Source: Latrodectus hesperus (Eukaryota > Arthropoda > Arachnida > Araneae > Theridiidae). From it: a stretch of 64,000 nucleotides of DNA. The notes under the pieces were generated by a model. That model was given only the letters and a program-made list of their open reading frames with translations. It had not been told where the DNA came from and did not search any database. The DNA lies in NCBI GenBank assembly GCA_037975125.1, contig CM075858.1, positions 66,688,140 through 66,752,139 on the forward strand. The letters run 5' to 3'. Below, one piece after another: positions 38,949 through 50,259 of this stretch; the stretch's first letter is position 1; each line of letters begins with the position of its first letter. A program made the position numbers and the translations under genes.

Positions 38949-40836
38949 GGCACAGGTGCCGTATAATCCAGGTCTCAAATTTTGAATTTTTTTGCCGACG
39001 GCGAATATGTTGCCAAGATGACGTAATTGTGACGTAATGCTGCATGATATGTTGTAATCGTAACGTAATAAATTCATTTTTGAAAAACTTTACATATCAA
39101 AATATTACATTTAAACCTGATAAATAAAGAGCGTGAATATATATTTTTGAAATAAAATAAGTTTTTTAAAAAAATGAAACATTAGAAAAATTATAATGAA
39201 ATATTAGAAAATACGAATATTTTTCTCATTCGTTTTCGAAATTACATCGGAAACGAATGCGAATAAAGAAAATATAGGATCTTCGAAAAAGTAAATACGA
39301 ATTCTAAGAAAATCGGAATATGAATTCTAAACGAAAATTATACAAATTATATAGTGTTTTTTTAAAATAATATAAGTTATAAAAACGCCAAACATAAATT
39401 AAAGAAAGAATATGTCAACACAATTTTAAACAGTAACTTTAAATTCATCTTAATTAATTTTTCCAACGATTTCCCAAAAAACATGAAATGGGTCCAATTT
39501 CTTTTCTTCACAGGATTTATGGAATAAATAAAATGCCAATTAAAATTTAAAATCCATTTGACGATTATGTGTCGGCAAAATGCTTTTAACTTGTCTCCAC
39601 GAGCTTTTAATAGTATTTGTATGGCATCCTGTAGTTGCATCAACGAAAGTGACACTGTGATTAACAATCAAATGCTCATAGCCCTCGCTTCCTAATGAAT
39701 CATAAGTCTGCGAAGAATCGGAATAAATGACTGTCCTTGGCTTTCACAGAACCCACTGTTTAATAATATTAACTAAAGTTTCCCTTGTTCTATCATGTAC
39801 TGCTACCAAAAATAACTTTCCGCTACCTCTCTTGACACCACCAAACACCCACTGACCTTCTATCGCGCGGATACCCTTTTTGTTACTTCCTCTTCCTAAA
39901 TTTTGTCGTAAACTTCAACAATCAACTTCACCATCTAGTCTACTCAATTGAGTCACCTTCTCTGAAGATGACTCAATTGAGTAAAGCAGTGTCATTTATG
40001 AACTGCCTCCAGTCTGCTAAAGCATGCTTGATAAAAGAATATTCTCTTTGAACATCAGTTGTTTTACTACCGCGAACAGTTTCATAAGTCAAAAGAAAAA
40101 TCCCCTCAATCTGCAATTTGTTTTGAGAAAACCAAGAACCATAACTAATAGACTTCTGGGAATCACAAGACTTTCCTTCGAAAATGCAGCTGCAGTAGAA
40201 AATGTATCCATCTGATAGGCTTTTCTTAGCCGAAATTCTCATTTGATTTTAGCTTTTTAAGCACACTAGCTCTGATTTCAGTACTTCAATTTCAAGCTAA
40301 AATTTTAAAAGAATTTCCTTTTTCTCACACAATTTAAAACAGAGAAAACGATTAGCTTCTCCATCCGGACCTAAAATCTGCTTAACACCGGAGAAATTGA
40401 ACGTCAATCCAGAACTAAGAATACGTACATTGGTATTTTAAAACGATATTTTGAGCTACAGGCATAATTAATCGTTACAATTTTAACAAATGCTGAAAAA
40501 AATAAATGCAGAACACAAAAATGATTATTTAAAGTATTGAAAAAGAGCAACCTGGAATTTAAGTATCCAAAATGTCAAGCAAATTGTAAAAGAATTCTTA
40601 GGAAATTTCCTATCAAAAAATTCTAATAGAATTCGAAAATGAAAAAAAAAATGCTCTGAATCTTGTCACGATGACGTAAACATTAAGGTTGTCAAAATTA
40701 AATTTTTAACGTAATTCTTATTGGTCTTCATATGTATGACGTAATAAAAACCAGGTTGCCATATAAAAAAGAAAATCCGCCAAAAACCCCACCAAACTCA
40801 GAATTTGGCATCCTGGATTATACAGCACATGTGCCC
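38949..40836 (-). mobile_element. Merlin DNA transposon, dead autonomous-type copy
   Basis: Inverted ends GGCACAGGTGCCGTATAATCC, seen as GGCACAGGTGCCGTATAATC at 38949, with the reverse complement at about 40816-40836 (GGATTATACAGCACATGTGC then C). Flanks TTTCGGTG and CTTCGGCG agree at 6 of 8 positions, suggesting an 8-base target-site duplication as known for Merlin. It encodes a minus-strand IS1595/ISXO2-type transposase. Length 1.9 kb. Internal sequence next to the ends (TTTTGCCGACGGCGAATA, CCAAGATGACGTAA) is also shared with the MITE at 28350. Confidence 0.85.
39420..40242 (-). pseudogene. Merlin (IS1595/ISXO2-like) transposase
   Basis: The minus-strand frame begins MRISAKKSLSDGYIFYCSC (40242), a degenerate zinc-binding region, then ISYGSWFSQNKLQIEGIFLL. 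The catalytic part shows GEVDC at the first Asp site (relatives have VEIDES), a stop right after it, GIRAIEGQWVFGGVKRGSGK, FLVAVHDRTRETLVNIIKQW, a stop, YSDSSQTYDSL (second Asp), HLIVNHSVTFVDATTGCHTN and TIKSSWRQVKS. Relatives have TIESTW; here the catalytic Glu codon GAA has become AAA (Lys). With the stops and the lost Glu the enzyme is dead. The family recognition is strong; DNA after 39480 still matches (KLDPFHVFW). Confidence 0.85.
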
Positions 40837-43800
40837 TTCGGCGAAGATATAATATGAATTAAGATAGAAAGTTATTTTTTTAAAATATTAAATTAATGTT
40901 TTATAACATCATTGATTTTAAAATTCTAGTATAGTAACATGTTTGGAGCAACGCTAACAGCAAAATGTTACTTGTTGCTCGTTGCCAATGACAAAATGAT
41001 GTTTTTATGATTGTCGCCAAGAACTGAAAAAAGTAAAAACAAAAAGCTGATTATCTCAAAATGGCAAACTCATGAACATATCATGAAAAATTATAAAAAT
41101 CATAAATTCTAATAAACAATATGGCAAACGCAAAATGGTTAAATAAACAATTATCTACTGAATCTTATCAAATCAATTACGGATCGCTAAATTTATCGCC
41201 TTCCAATATGTTACCAACCCCTTCCTAATGTTGCAAAATCCATCGTATTATTTACACTAACATTAAGCCTCATTGGTAAATAGTTCATCCATGTGGCACA
41301 GTTTAATTACACTAACATTAAGCCTCATTGGTAAATAGTTCATCCATGTGGCACAGTTTAATTTCAAAAATAATTAAACATAAAGGGATTCTAAATTCAT
41401 TATTTTAGCAACAATAAAAAAGCTTTTTAAATAATTAATTAAAATAACTCAAGTTTAAAGAAACACTAATGGCTTAACTAAGTAAGAACCTTAATATGAA
41501 ATTGATTATTTTTTTTACTTTTGATATTAGTTTAGTTTTATTTTCTGCTTAAAAAACCACGTGCACACTGATTCCATAACATATTAAAATAAGTCTTTTA
41601 TCTGACATGTAGCAAAAATTTTATGAATTATTACAACTTATTGTCTATTAATATAACCCTCAACATTTTATTTGGTACTTTTCTATTTTTTCAGAGCAGG
41701 TTATAAAAATGCCAGTAAATATTTACGAATCTATAATAAAATATAAAAAGTGCAGTATTTTATCATCGCTTTAAAGTTTTTTAAAAATTTTAATTCATGT
41801 CAAAATGATTGTACCTTTAAAATTAAATTTGATACAACAAAGTTACTGTTTTTCAATTTATCTTCCATCTTGTCTTCAAAAACACAAATTCAACGAAATT
41901 TTCGTAACCGAAATAGAATTGTACCCTTTATTCATTAAGTGAATTTATTAGCAGTATGATCATATGCTTTGCAAAAAAACGATAATGAAATTTAATATTT
42001 ATAATATAGGCAATGAAACTTCAGAAACATTTAGAATTCTGTCCCTGCATAAATAATCTTGTTTTTATCTTATCAGAAATTCTTTCTCTGTATATATAGA
42101 AAAGATAAAATATTTATCTTCTACACTTAAGTTAAAAGTAAACACCAAGCAATGTAATATTGTGCAAAATGATTTTTACATTTGCCTGATTCATAGCGTT
42201 TCGCTTCTTTCTGTTGACTGAAATTGTTAAACTATTGATCACACCAAACCGTCGATCGCGATCCACTAGTAGCTCTTAGGAGTACTTTTATTAGATTGCG
42301 TTAACGTTCCGATTGGATAACTTTGAGTTCACAGTACATTGGAATTATTTTTGCTAGGTGAATTCAACACATGATTTTAAAATTTCAAACGGATTTCAAT
42401 TTTTTGAAAAATTTGTTAAACTTTTCAAAAATTAAAATCCGCTAAAATTAAAACTAAAAATAATTTTTTTACAGAAATTGATGTTGAAGTGTTCTTTACT
42501 TGTGACAGAAAGTTTTGATTTTCATGAAAAGAATTCTTCAGAGTGAGAAAAGATTAATTTTCATAACTTATACATCGCATTCTTTAAGCATTGAAAATAC
42601 ATATTTATCTACTTGCTGTGTGTGTGTTAACTTGAAGAAGGTTTCTTATTTTAATATTGAAATTTTTTAAAAATAAAATTTGAAATAAATTCAGAGACGA
42701 ATACTTTGACGACTGTAATAGTATATGAAGCTACTACACACTTTGTCGATGATAATAAACATGTTGGCGACAAACAAAAGAGCCCTATCTTGGTCATTTA
42801 AATTACTAAATCTGATAAAAAAAATCTATTGTTAAATATTTATTTTTAATTATATTAATTTCTTGAGAATAATTCACTTATTTTCTTTATATTACGTACA
42901 AAGTTTAATCACGGTGATTTCATAATTACTAGAAATGTAGGCAAACAAACTTAGATTTTTTTGAAAACATTGGTGTATTTTTTGTTTGGTACTTCATTAT
43001 ATATAGGATTTAAAAATTGCACATTAGCTTAGAAGCTTGCACATGCACACTTAGTATGATAGTTTTCAGATGGGTAATGGTTTATATATACACCCACACC
43101 TTCTTAAACACGAGAGTGACACCTTTTCTCACCAAGCTATTGTGACTTAAAAATATGAGATTTAAAAAGCTAAAGTAAATCCTAAAATTTCTTTCCGTAA
43201 ATTTTGCTCAGAAAATTGAATAAACTCACAAAAAACGATTTTGAAATTATTCAATCTTTCATTTTTCAACGATGAAAGGAAATAAAGTGAAAAAAAATTA
43301 TTTTAATTTAGATTTTTTAATTAAAAAAATCTATATCAAATAATTTTATATAAGATTTCATTATTAATCCCATTGGAGCCCATGAAGAGATTTTTAATGC
43401 CACTTTTGGCTTTGAGAAAAATTAAATGAAGCACTAGTCTTTTAAGAATAGTTGAATGTTTTCAATCTACAATGACAAAATTTCTTTTCCTTGTATAAAT
43501 TGAAACAGTCAACGATATAATCCAAACACCTTTAAAATAATTCCGTTAATAAATCTTGTTCAAATTGTCTCAAATTCAACTTAAAAATTAATATCCTTAT
43601 TTTTGAAACAACTATTTTTTTCAGGTTTTAAAGAATAATTTTGTTAAGTTTAAGAATTTATGAAGGAATTTTTCATGAGTGCAAAATATAAAACTTTATT
43701 ACAAAGGATGTATTGAAATACATAAATGTTTATATAAATTCTTTGTAAATAAAATTGATGATAAGCTATCTTTTATAGATTGCCATAGTTTATCTTAAGT

Positions 43801-44200
43801 CGTTGGTTAAGATTGTCATTTAAATAAGTATGCTGTTATTAAATTGTCATAAAAGGATTTGATTTGGTTATTGCTCTTTGTGAACTTTAAGCAAATTCAA
43901 CAACTACATTTTAAAATTACCTCTGTTACTTGATACACAGTTTAAAACGTATTAAGAACCACTGCAAGAGCAAATACACATGAAGTTTAACATACACCAA
44001 CAGTTTAAAGAAAATTTCGAACCACTAAAGTAACCACAAACCACAAACAGCTTTTCGAAATCGCAAATAATCATGTTTTACATACCAAAGCTAATTGTAT
44101 ATAATTGGATATGATCTACTATTATAGTAGATACTGAACCTCAACAAAATTCATTGATGAATTGAAAATCTTATCTCAAACTGCTGAACTGAAGGCTAAT
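40837..44200. other. No gene recognised; one 55-base duplication
   Basis: AT-rich, with a 62-codon frame at 41750-41938 without motif. 42240-42300 is a GC-richer island (CCGTCGATCGCGATCCACTAG) that may be a degraded repeat. The tandem duplication at 41252-41363 is listed separately. Confidence 0.45.
41252..41363 (+). repeat. Tandem duplication, two copies of 55 bases
   Basis: TTACACTAACATTAAGCCTC at 41252 recurs at 41307, and both units end GTGGCACAGTTTAA. No mismatch was seen, so the duplication is very recent or an assembly artefact. Confidence 0.95.
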
Positions 44201-44270
44201 TCAACCATTCGTAGGTTCAAATCCCATCATGGTATAACCCGTGGTGGGATTTGAACCCACGAACGGTTTA
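44201..44270. repeat. Palindrome of two tRNA 3'-half-like segments
   Basis: Left part TAGGTTCAAATCCCATCATG and right part CGTGGTGGGATTTGAACCCA are inverse copies (arms of about 29 bases, spacer of about 8). Each arm holds a T-arm/B box (GGTTCAAATCCC). It looks like two tRNA- or SINE-head fragments joined head to head. Confidence 0.75.
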
Positions 44271-44413
44271 ATTAAAAAACCAGAGCGGTGTTGTAAAATG
44301 AAAAACATTCGAGTGAATTTAAAGTATATAAACGTGTTTTATACTTTAAGCTAACATGTACAATATTTAGTTAATGGATATTGTTACTTTAATTTAACAT
44401 TTCAATTTATAAT

Positions 44414-44698
44414 AACGCCGACCAACTTGTCTAGTGGTCAGCGTGCCTGACTACGGATAAGGAGGTCCTGGGTTCGAGCATGGATATACTTTCTCTCTCT
44501 ATCTATCCTGTCTTTGTTCTTTCCTTGTATGAATGAGGTGTGAATGGTTGCCTACCCTATAAACGGGTCCTTATGGCATGTGTGTACTGAGGAAGTCGGA
44601 CTCCAAACCAAAATATGGTTCAGTTGGAAAAGTGGAGCAGCCCACCCCATGTTGCCAGCCTAGCTGGCACACGACAATGAATGAATGAATGAATTTAT
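44414..44698 (+). repeat. tRNA-derived SINE, family A relative
   Basis: Head GCCGACCAACTTGTCTAGTG with GTCAGCGTGCCTGACTACGG, B box GGGTTCGAGCATGG, body CTATCTATCCTGTCTTTGTT, ACCCTATAAACGGGTCC and the tail GACAATGAATGAATGAATGAA. The TGAA-repeat tail is a typical SINE 3' end. A minus-strand copy of the same head is at 49590-49759. Confidence 0.82.
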
Positions 44699-46422
44699 AA
44701 TAATAAATTCGTGAATGCTAATTTAAAGTCATGTAATAATACTATACCGAAATAAGCAGATCTTTATGAATATATCTAAAATTTGAATGGCTGTATTTAA
44801 ATTTACGAAAACCTGAAATACTTACAAAAGTGTGTGAATAACTAAATTTAATTTATATATAATTTTTTAAAATTTATTATTCAACTTATTTAACTTTGTT
44901 TCTCTTTAAATACCTTATTTTTTAAAAAATGAAACCGAATTTGATGATTATTTTCGGTTTTTATTTTTATTTACTTCCAACCAGAATAAATTATTATTAA
45001 GAAAAGCTATATAAAAGAACTATCTTTATGAGTTATATAATATACAATTATCCTGTAAAGTGGAAATATAATTTAGATATAATCAGTTTGCCCTTTTTTA
45101 ATGTCCTCCATTAAAATTTCCTGAGCATTATTTTAATCGATAGTGGATTTAAAAACAATTTCTGGTGCAGATAAATAATCTAAAGTAAAATATTATTAAA
45201 TAGCTGCTACCTTCAATTATCTTTCTTATTTAAATCTAGGTAACGATTGATATAATTTTTTCGTTTGTAATCAGATAAAATAAAAAATGATACATTTCAT
45301 ATAAAATATTTTTATAAAACAAAATTTCTAATAATTATAATAAAAACTATGACTTCAAATGAAAATAGCGACCTCTAGCTGTAAGCACTTCAACTAAGTT
45401 CAAATAATATTTAATGGCTCTAGTGTAAATAAGAGCAGGTGTTTCAAAGATTATGTTTGCTCAAAATAATCAATAATATATTAAAGGAATCTGCAGTACA
45501 CATATGTATTCGGGGAATATATCGTTCTTGCTGAGTAAATTGTAATAAATGTTAATAGCAGAACAGAAAAATAACTTTCAAACGTAAGGATTCACTATAA
45601 TAAATTTAAATTTATTGACGACACAATATGAACTATATTTTAATGACAGTTAACATGAAATTAATTATTAATAAAACACTAAGATAAGTAAAATTTAAGA
45701 ATTAATTTTTGGAATTTTATTCATTAATATATTAATTATATATTTTTTTTGATAGCTTATTAATTAATTTATTAAATTTTTTTGTAGAAAAAGTAATCCT
45801 AATTCCAAAAAAAAAAAAAAAAAAAAAAAAAACAATGTCTTACTAACAAATCAGTTCATATTTTAATACACATATTTGTTTTATAAACTTTAGAATATGT
45901 GTAATTATTTTGTATATGAAAAATATAAGTGATGTAATATTCGATGAAAAAGTGATATATTTCTTCTAAGAAAAAAGGGATTGGCTTAAAATAATTGAAC
46001 TTCAATTTTTAGAAAAAGGAGCATCAGTTTTTATTGTCAAAAGTACAAATTAAATATTTAAATAAAGAATACGTTATTTACTTTATGATTTTAAGCCTCA
46101 AGCCAGTTTAATTGTGGTATGTACGATTTACTCTCACAGATTTTACCTTAAAATAAAATATCTTAAAATTTGTATACATGTAATTGTTAATAAAAGAAAA
46201 TTTGAAAATAAAATTAAAACTGAGATAATGGTCACTTTTAAAAGATTCCCGAATGTTTTTTATCACAAACAATTGGGATTAATTATCCAGTATTACTAAC
46301 AAATTATTTCCAAAATAAATGCATATATTTATTTGTGATGCTGTTCCTTACAGAAATAATAACTGAGAGTACACAATGTTGATTGAATTTCTTCACATTT
46401 TTTGTTTTATAACTAGCATATG

Positions 46423-46426
<4 letters not shown>
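44699..46426. other. No gene recognised; poly(A) tract at 45809-45834
   Basis: AT-rich throughout. A run of about 27 A at 45809-45834 could be the tail of an old retroposed copy; no recognisable body precedes it. A 61-codon plus-strand frame at 46114-46299 has no motif. Confidence 0.45.

Positions 46427-46500
<74 letters not shown>
46427..46500. repeat. (TA)n microsatellite
   Basis: About 74 bases of TA. Confidence 0.95.
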
Positions 46501-46507
<7 letters not shown>

Positions 46508-47038
46508 ATCATCCCATTATATCGTTTAAAAATCATTTGCCTCATAATTGTGATATCATTTATAAAATATGACTGTCACATAAATGTTATTGACATAAAA
46601 ATATAAATTTTTAATATTTGAATCATTTGTTAAATATTACATTAAAATATAAGTAAAAAATTATTTTGCATATAAAAATATAAATAATTTTTGATGCATA
46701 TACAAACATACATAAAAATAGATCTATATATAAAATTATAAATATATATTTTTATGTGGACAATTTTTACTTATAAATGTTATATACATTAATTTCTAAA
46801 ATATATTTAAAAAATTACTTCAGTAAAATTTAACTTCTAAAATTGTAAACTTTTCAACTTTACAATATTTACTATGCATATTCTAAAATATTTACAATAA
46901 AATAGTGTTTAGGTATAAGTTAAGAGTAATTATAAATTATTAAAAATCTGAAAACTAATTTGTTCTTTCATGTTTATTGAAAATTTTTTATAAACATTCC
47001 TGAAATTCAGCAATTAAAAAAAGATTACATACGTATAT

Positions 47039-47054
47039 AATATATATATGTATT

Positions 47055-47137
<83 letters not shown>

Positions 47138-47174
47138 TATATATAAAATTATTAAAGACACCCTGTAAATATTA
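47039..47174. repeat. (TA)n with a mariner-terminus remnant
   Basis: TA tract to 47133, then GAGATATATATAAAATTATT and AAAGACACCCTGTAAATA. GACACCCTGTA equals the outer right end of the DUF4817 element that ends at 5720. Confidence 0.6.
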
Positions 47175-48597
47175 TTAATTTTTCTTAGTACATGTGATAG
47201 AATAACTCTTTTTTAGTAATATTAATAATAAGAAAAGTGGTATTCTATTATTTATCTAAAAAATAGAAATAAAAGATAAAATTTAATATTTATTAAATAA
47301 AAATTAATATTTTAAAAATTACACTTGAGATAAAGTATAATCTAAGAAAAATTGTTTGCAATCTTTAAAAGCACAAAAACCAAATTTACTTTTCTGTTTA
47401 GTTTATGAATAACTTAACATTGACAAAGTTTATCAGTGTATTTAAACAGATATTTAAACAGCTATATGATTAAAGTAATGCGAAGTTTCGATCAATATTT
47501 TGGTTATTTTTAAGGTAAGGCGCTATTTTACTTTCCTTAATAGATGTACAAACATTCCTTGCATCAAAATGGGATGTCTAAGGACATATCTTTTATTATG
47601 ACATGAATATAAAAATATTTATTTGCAGTAAGTAAAATATATAATAATATAAATTTCAAATTTATATATAAATATTTATAGGTATTACATACGAGTTTTA
47701 TCTTCCCTAATTTCATAAGCGGCATTTTTAAGGGTGTTAAATATGATTTAATTTTGATAAATAGTATTTCTTTTATTTGATAAATACATCGGAGAATAAA
47801 TCACTTTGATTACTATACCACAATTCCTGCTTATCCACTTTAACGCTGCCTTTCAAATAAATTTTGAAAATGTTACTTTTATGAAATGAATTTTACCTAA
47901 AATTTCTACAGAGAAAAAAATTGTTTCTATGAAATTTTTGTGTTTTTAATTTCATATGGGAGTTATGTAAACCAATTTTTATATTAAAAATTTTATCATA
48001 ATATGGAACAGTTTTACACATTAAAAGTTATTTGGTTTATTTTTTTCATTTTTTTTGTAATAAATTCAATATGATGAAATACAATGCACATACTTTAATG
48101 GACTATTCCATGCAAAAATGTTCTTAAATGCTTATTTTTTTACGCCGTTCTACTTATCATAGATTTTCTTGTTTTACAACTTAGAAAAACTCTATGAATA
48201 TTGCATGGAAAATAATTTAGTTATAAAATTAATCTAAATATATATTACATAAAACAGAAAGTTTCTAACATGTATTGTATTAAAATATTCCTTAATTTCT
48301 CAAATTCATTATCCTGTAAGCCATAATTTTAGCCTAATTTTAATACATGGATGTTGATTCCAATATTTTTTCTATAAATTGATGCCAAACACCTTCTATA
48401 AATTAGTAAAAAGAACGAAACGAAATATTCTATTTTGGTTTTTATTCGTCTTTAGCAAAAAATTTAAAAGCAACTATTATTAACAAACATATGTATGAGC
48501 TTATTAATTAGTATATTTATGTGTATGTATAAATATATTAATTAGAGTAAACAGTAAACTGTTTCTCCTTCTCTCTCTCTCTTAGACACACACACAC

Positions 48598-48719
<122 letters not shown>

Positions 48720-48727
48720 TAGGAAGA

Positions 48728-49200
48728 AAGTGTAATAATTGAAACAAATAAAATAAAGTAAATAGACAATATCATACAAAAATATAGCAAGCAGAATATA
48801 CAACCAATAGACAAAGTGAAATTTAAGTATGAAATTTGAATAATTTAAATGTTAGCTTACAGGATAAAAGGAAAAAACACATCGAAATAAATCGAATAAA
48901 GTACCAACATGGTCAGAGCTTCAATAAACAGTAAATGGAATTCAGCAACAATAAATCAAACGAAACCACATGGTACTTAATTTGATTTATTGTGTTTTTT
49001 TCCACGGATTTACTATTTATTGAAACTGGCCATGTTGGTACTTGATACGATTTATTGTGTTTTCCCATTTTTCTATTTATTTTGTTTATTTATTTAAACG
49101 ATTCAAATTTTAAATTTCTCTTTGTCTATTGGTTATGTATTCTAACTGTTTGCTGTACTTAAATGATCTTGTCTAATTGTTTCAAGTGTTAAGCAATCTT
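48728..49200. repeat. Repeat G copy 3 as a large imperfect palindrome
   Basis: Left arm with AATTGAAACAAATAAAATAA (48735), CCAATAGACAAAG, CGAATAAA and GTACCAACATGGTCAGAG (48901); right arm with AAACTGGCCATGTTGGTACT (49023), TTTGTCTATTGG (49121) and TTGTCTAATTGTTTCA (49171) in inverse order. The centre is near 48970. The GTACCAACATGGYCAG motif ties it to repeat G. It is framed by (TA)n at 48600-48719 and 49381-49446. Confidence 0.65.
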
Positions 49201-49379
49201 TGAATAACAACAACTTAACTCTTTGCGTTTAAAAAAAGTATGATAGTTTAAAAAACAAAATCATGAAGATTGAGCTACTTGTATATAATGAATCGTTGGT
49301 AAGCTAAACGTAATTATAATTAGAAATTTCGAATGATTCTGCAACTTGGAATTTCCCTGAAATACCTTAGTATGTAAGA

Positions 49380-49451
<72 letters not shown>
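49380..49451. repeat. (TA)n microsatellite
   Basis: About 65 bases of TA, ending TATGTATATAG at the edge of repeat family D copy 3. Confidence 0.95.
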
Positions 49452-49452
<1 letters not shown>

Positions 49453-49588
49453 GTTGTTTGTTGTTTCTAATGACAATTGGACAAGCCAAGCTCACTATGC
49501 CTTTGGCTATGCGAATTTAAGTCGAAGGGGAGTGTCTTTCGTTTTAATTAGAGCACCATGTAGGTGAAAGTACGACTTTGCTCTACAC
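49453..49588 (-). repeat. Interspersed repeat family D, copy 3 (partial)
   Basis: Shares TGACAATTGGACAAGCCAAG, GCGAATTTAAGTCG and GGTGAAAGTACGACTTTGCT with copies 1 and 2. It continues without a break into the SINE at 49590. Confidence 0.72.
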
Positions 49589-49589
49589 A

Positions 49590-49759
49590 CATGCTATAGG
49601 GACCCGTTTATAGGGTAGGCAACCATTCACACCTCATTCATACAAGGAAAGGACAAAGATAGGATAGATAGAGAGAAAGTACATCTATGCCCAAACTGGG
49701 ATTCGAACCCAGGACCTCCTTATCCGCAGTTAGGCATGCTGACCATTAGGCAAGTTGGT
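49590..49759 (-). repeat. tRNA-derived SINE, cut by the assembly gap
   Basis: Minus-strand partner of 44414-44698: GACCCGTTTATAGGGTAGGC, B box region GGGATTCGAACCCAGGACC, TCCTTATCCGCAGTTAGGCA, then ACCATTAGGCAAGTTGGT. The last few bases of the head would lie within the gap. Confidence 0.82.
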
Positions 49760-50259
49760 NNNNNNNNNNNNNNNNNNNNNNNNNNNNNNNNNNNNNNNNN
49801 NNNNNNNNNNNNNNNNNNNNNNNNNNNNNNNNNNNNNNNNNNNNNNNNNNNNNNNNNNNNNNNNNNNNNNNNNNNNNNNNNNNNNNNNNNNNNNNNNNNN
49901 NNNNNNNNNNNNNNNNNNNNNNNNNNNNNNNNNNNNNNNNNNNNNNNNNNNNNNNNNNNNNNNNNNNNNNNNNNNNNNNNNNNNNNNNNNNNNNNNNNNN
50001 NNNNNNNNNNNNNNNNNNNNNNNNNNNNNNNNNNNNNNNNNNNNNNNNNNNNNNNNNNNNNNNNNNNNNNNNNNNNNNNNNNNNNNNNNNNNNNNNNNNN
50101 NNNNNNNNNNNNNNNNNNNNNNNNNNNNNNNNNNNNNNNNNNNNNNNNNNNNNNNNNNNNNNNNNNNNNNNNNNNNNNNNNNNNNNNNNNNNNNNNNNNN
50201 NNNNNNNNNNNNNNNNNNNNNNNNNNNNNNNNNNNNNNNNNNNNNNNNNNNNNNNNNNN
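49760..50259. other. Assembly gap, 500 N
   Basis: Exactly 500 N, probably a placeholder of arbitrary size. The two flanks need not be adjacent in the genome. Confidence 0.99.

Noticed and set aside
45809..45834. Poly(A) run as evidence of a processed pseudogene
   Set aside because: No recognisable gene body or target-site duplication precedes it.
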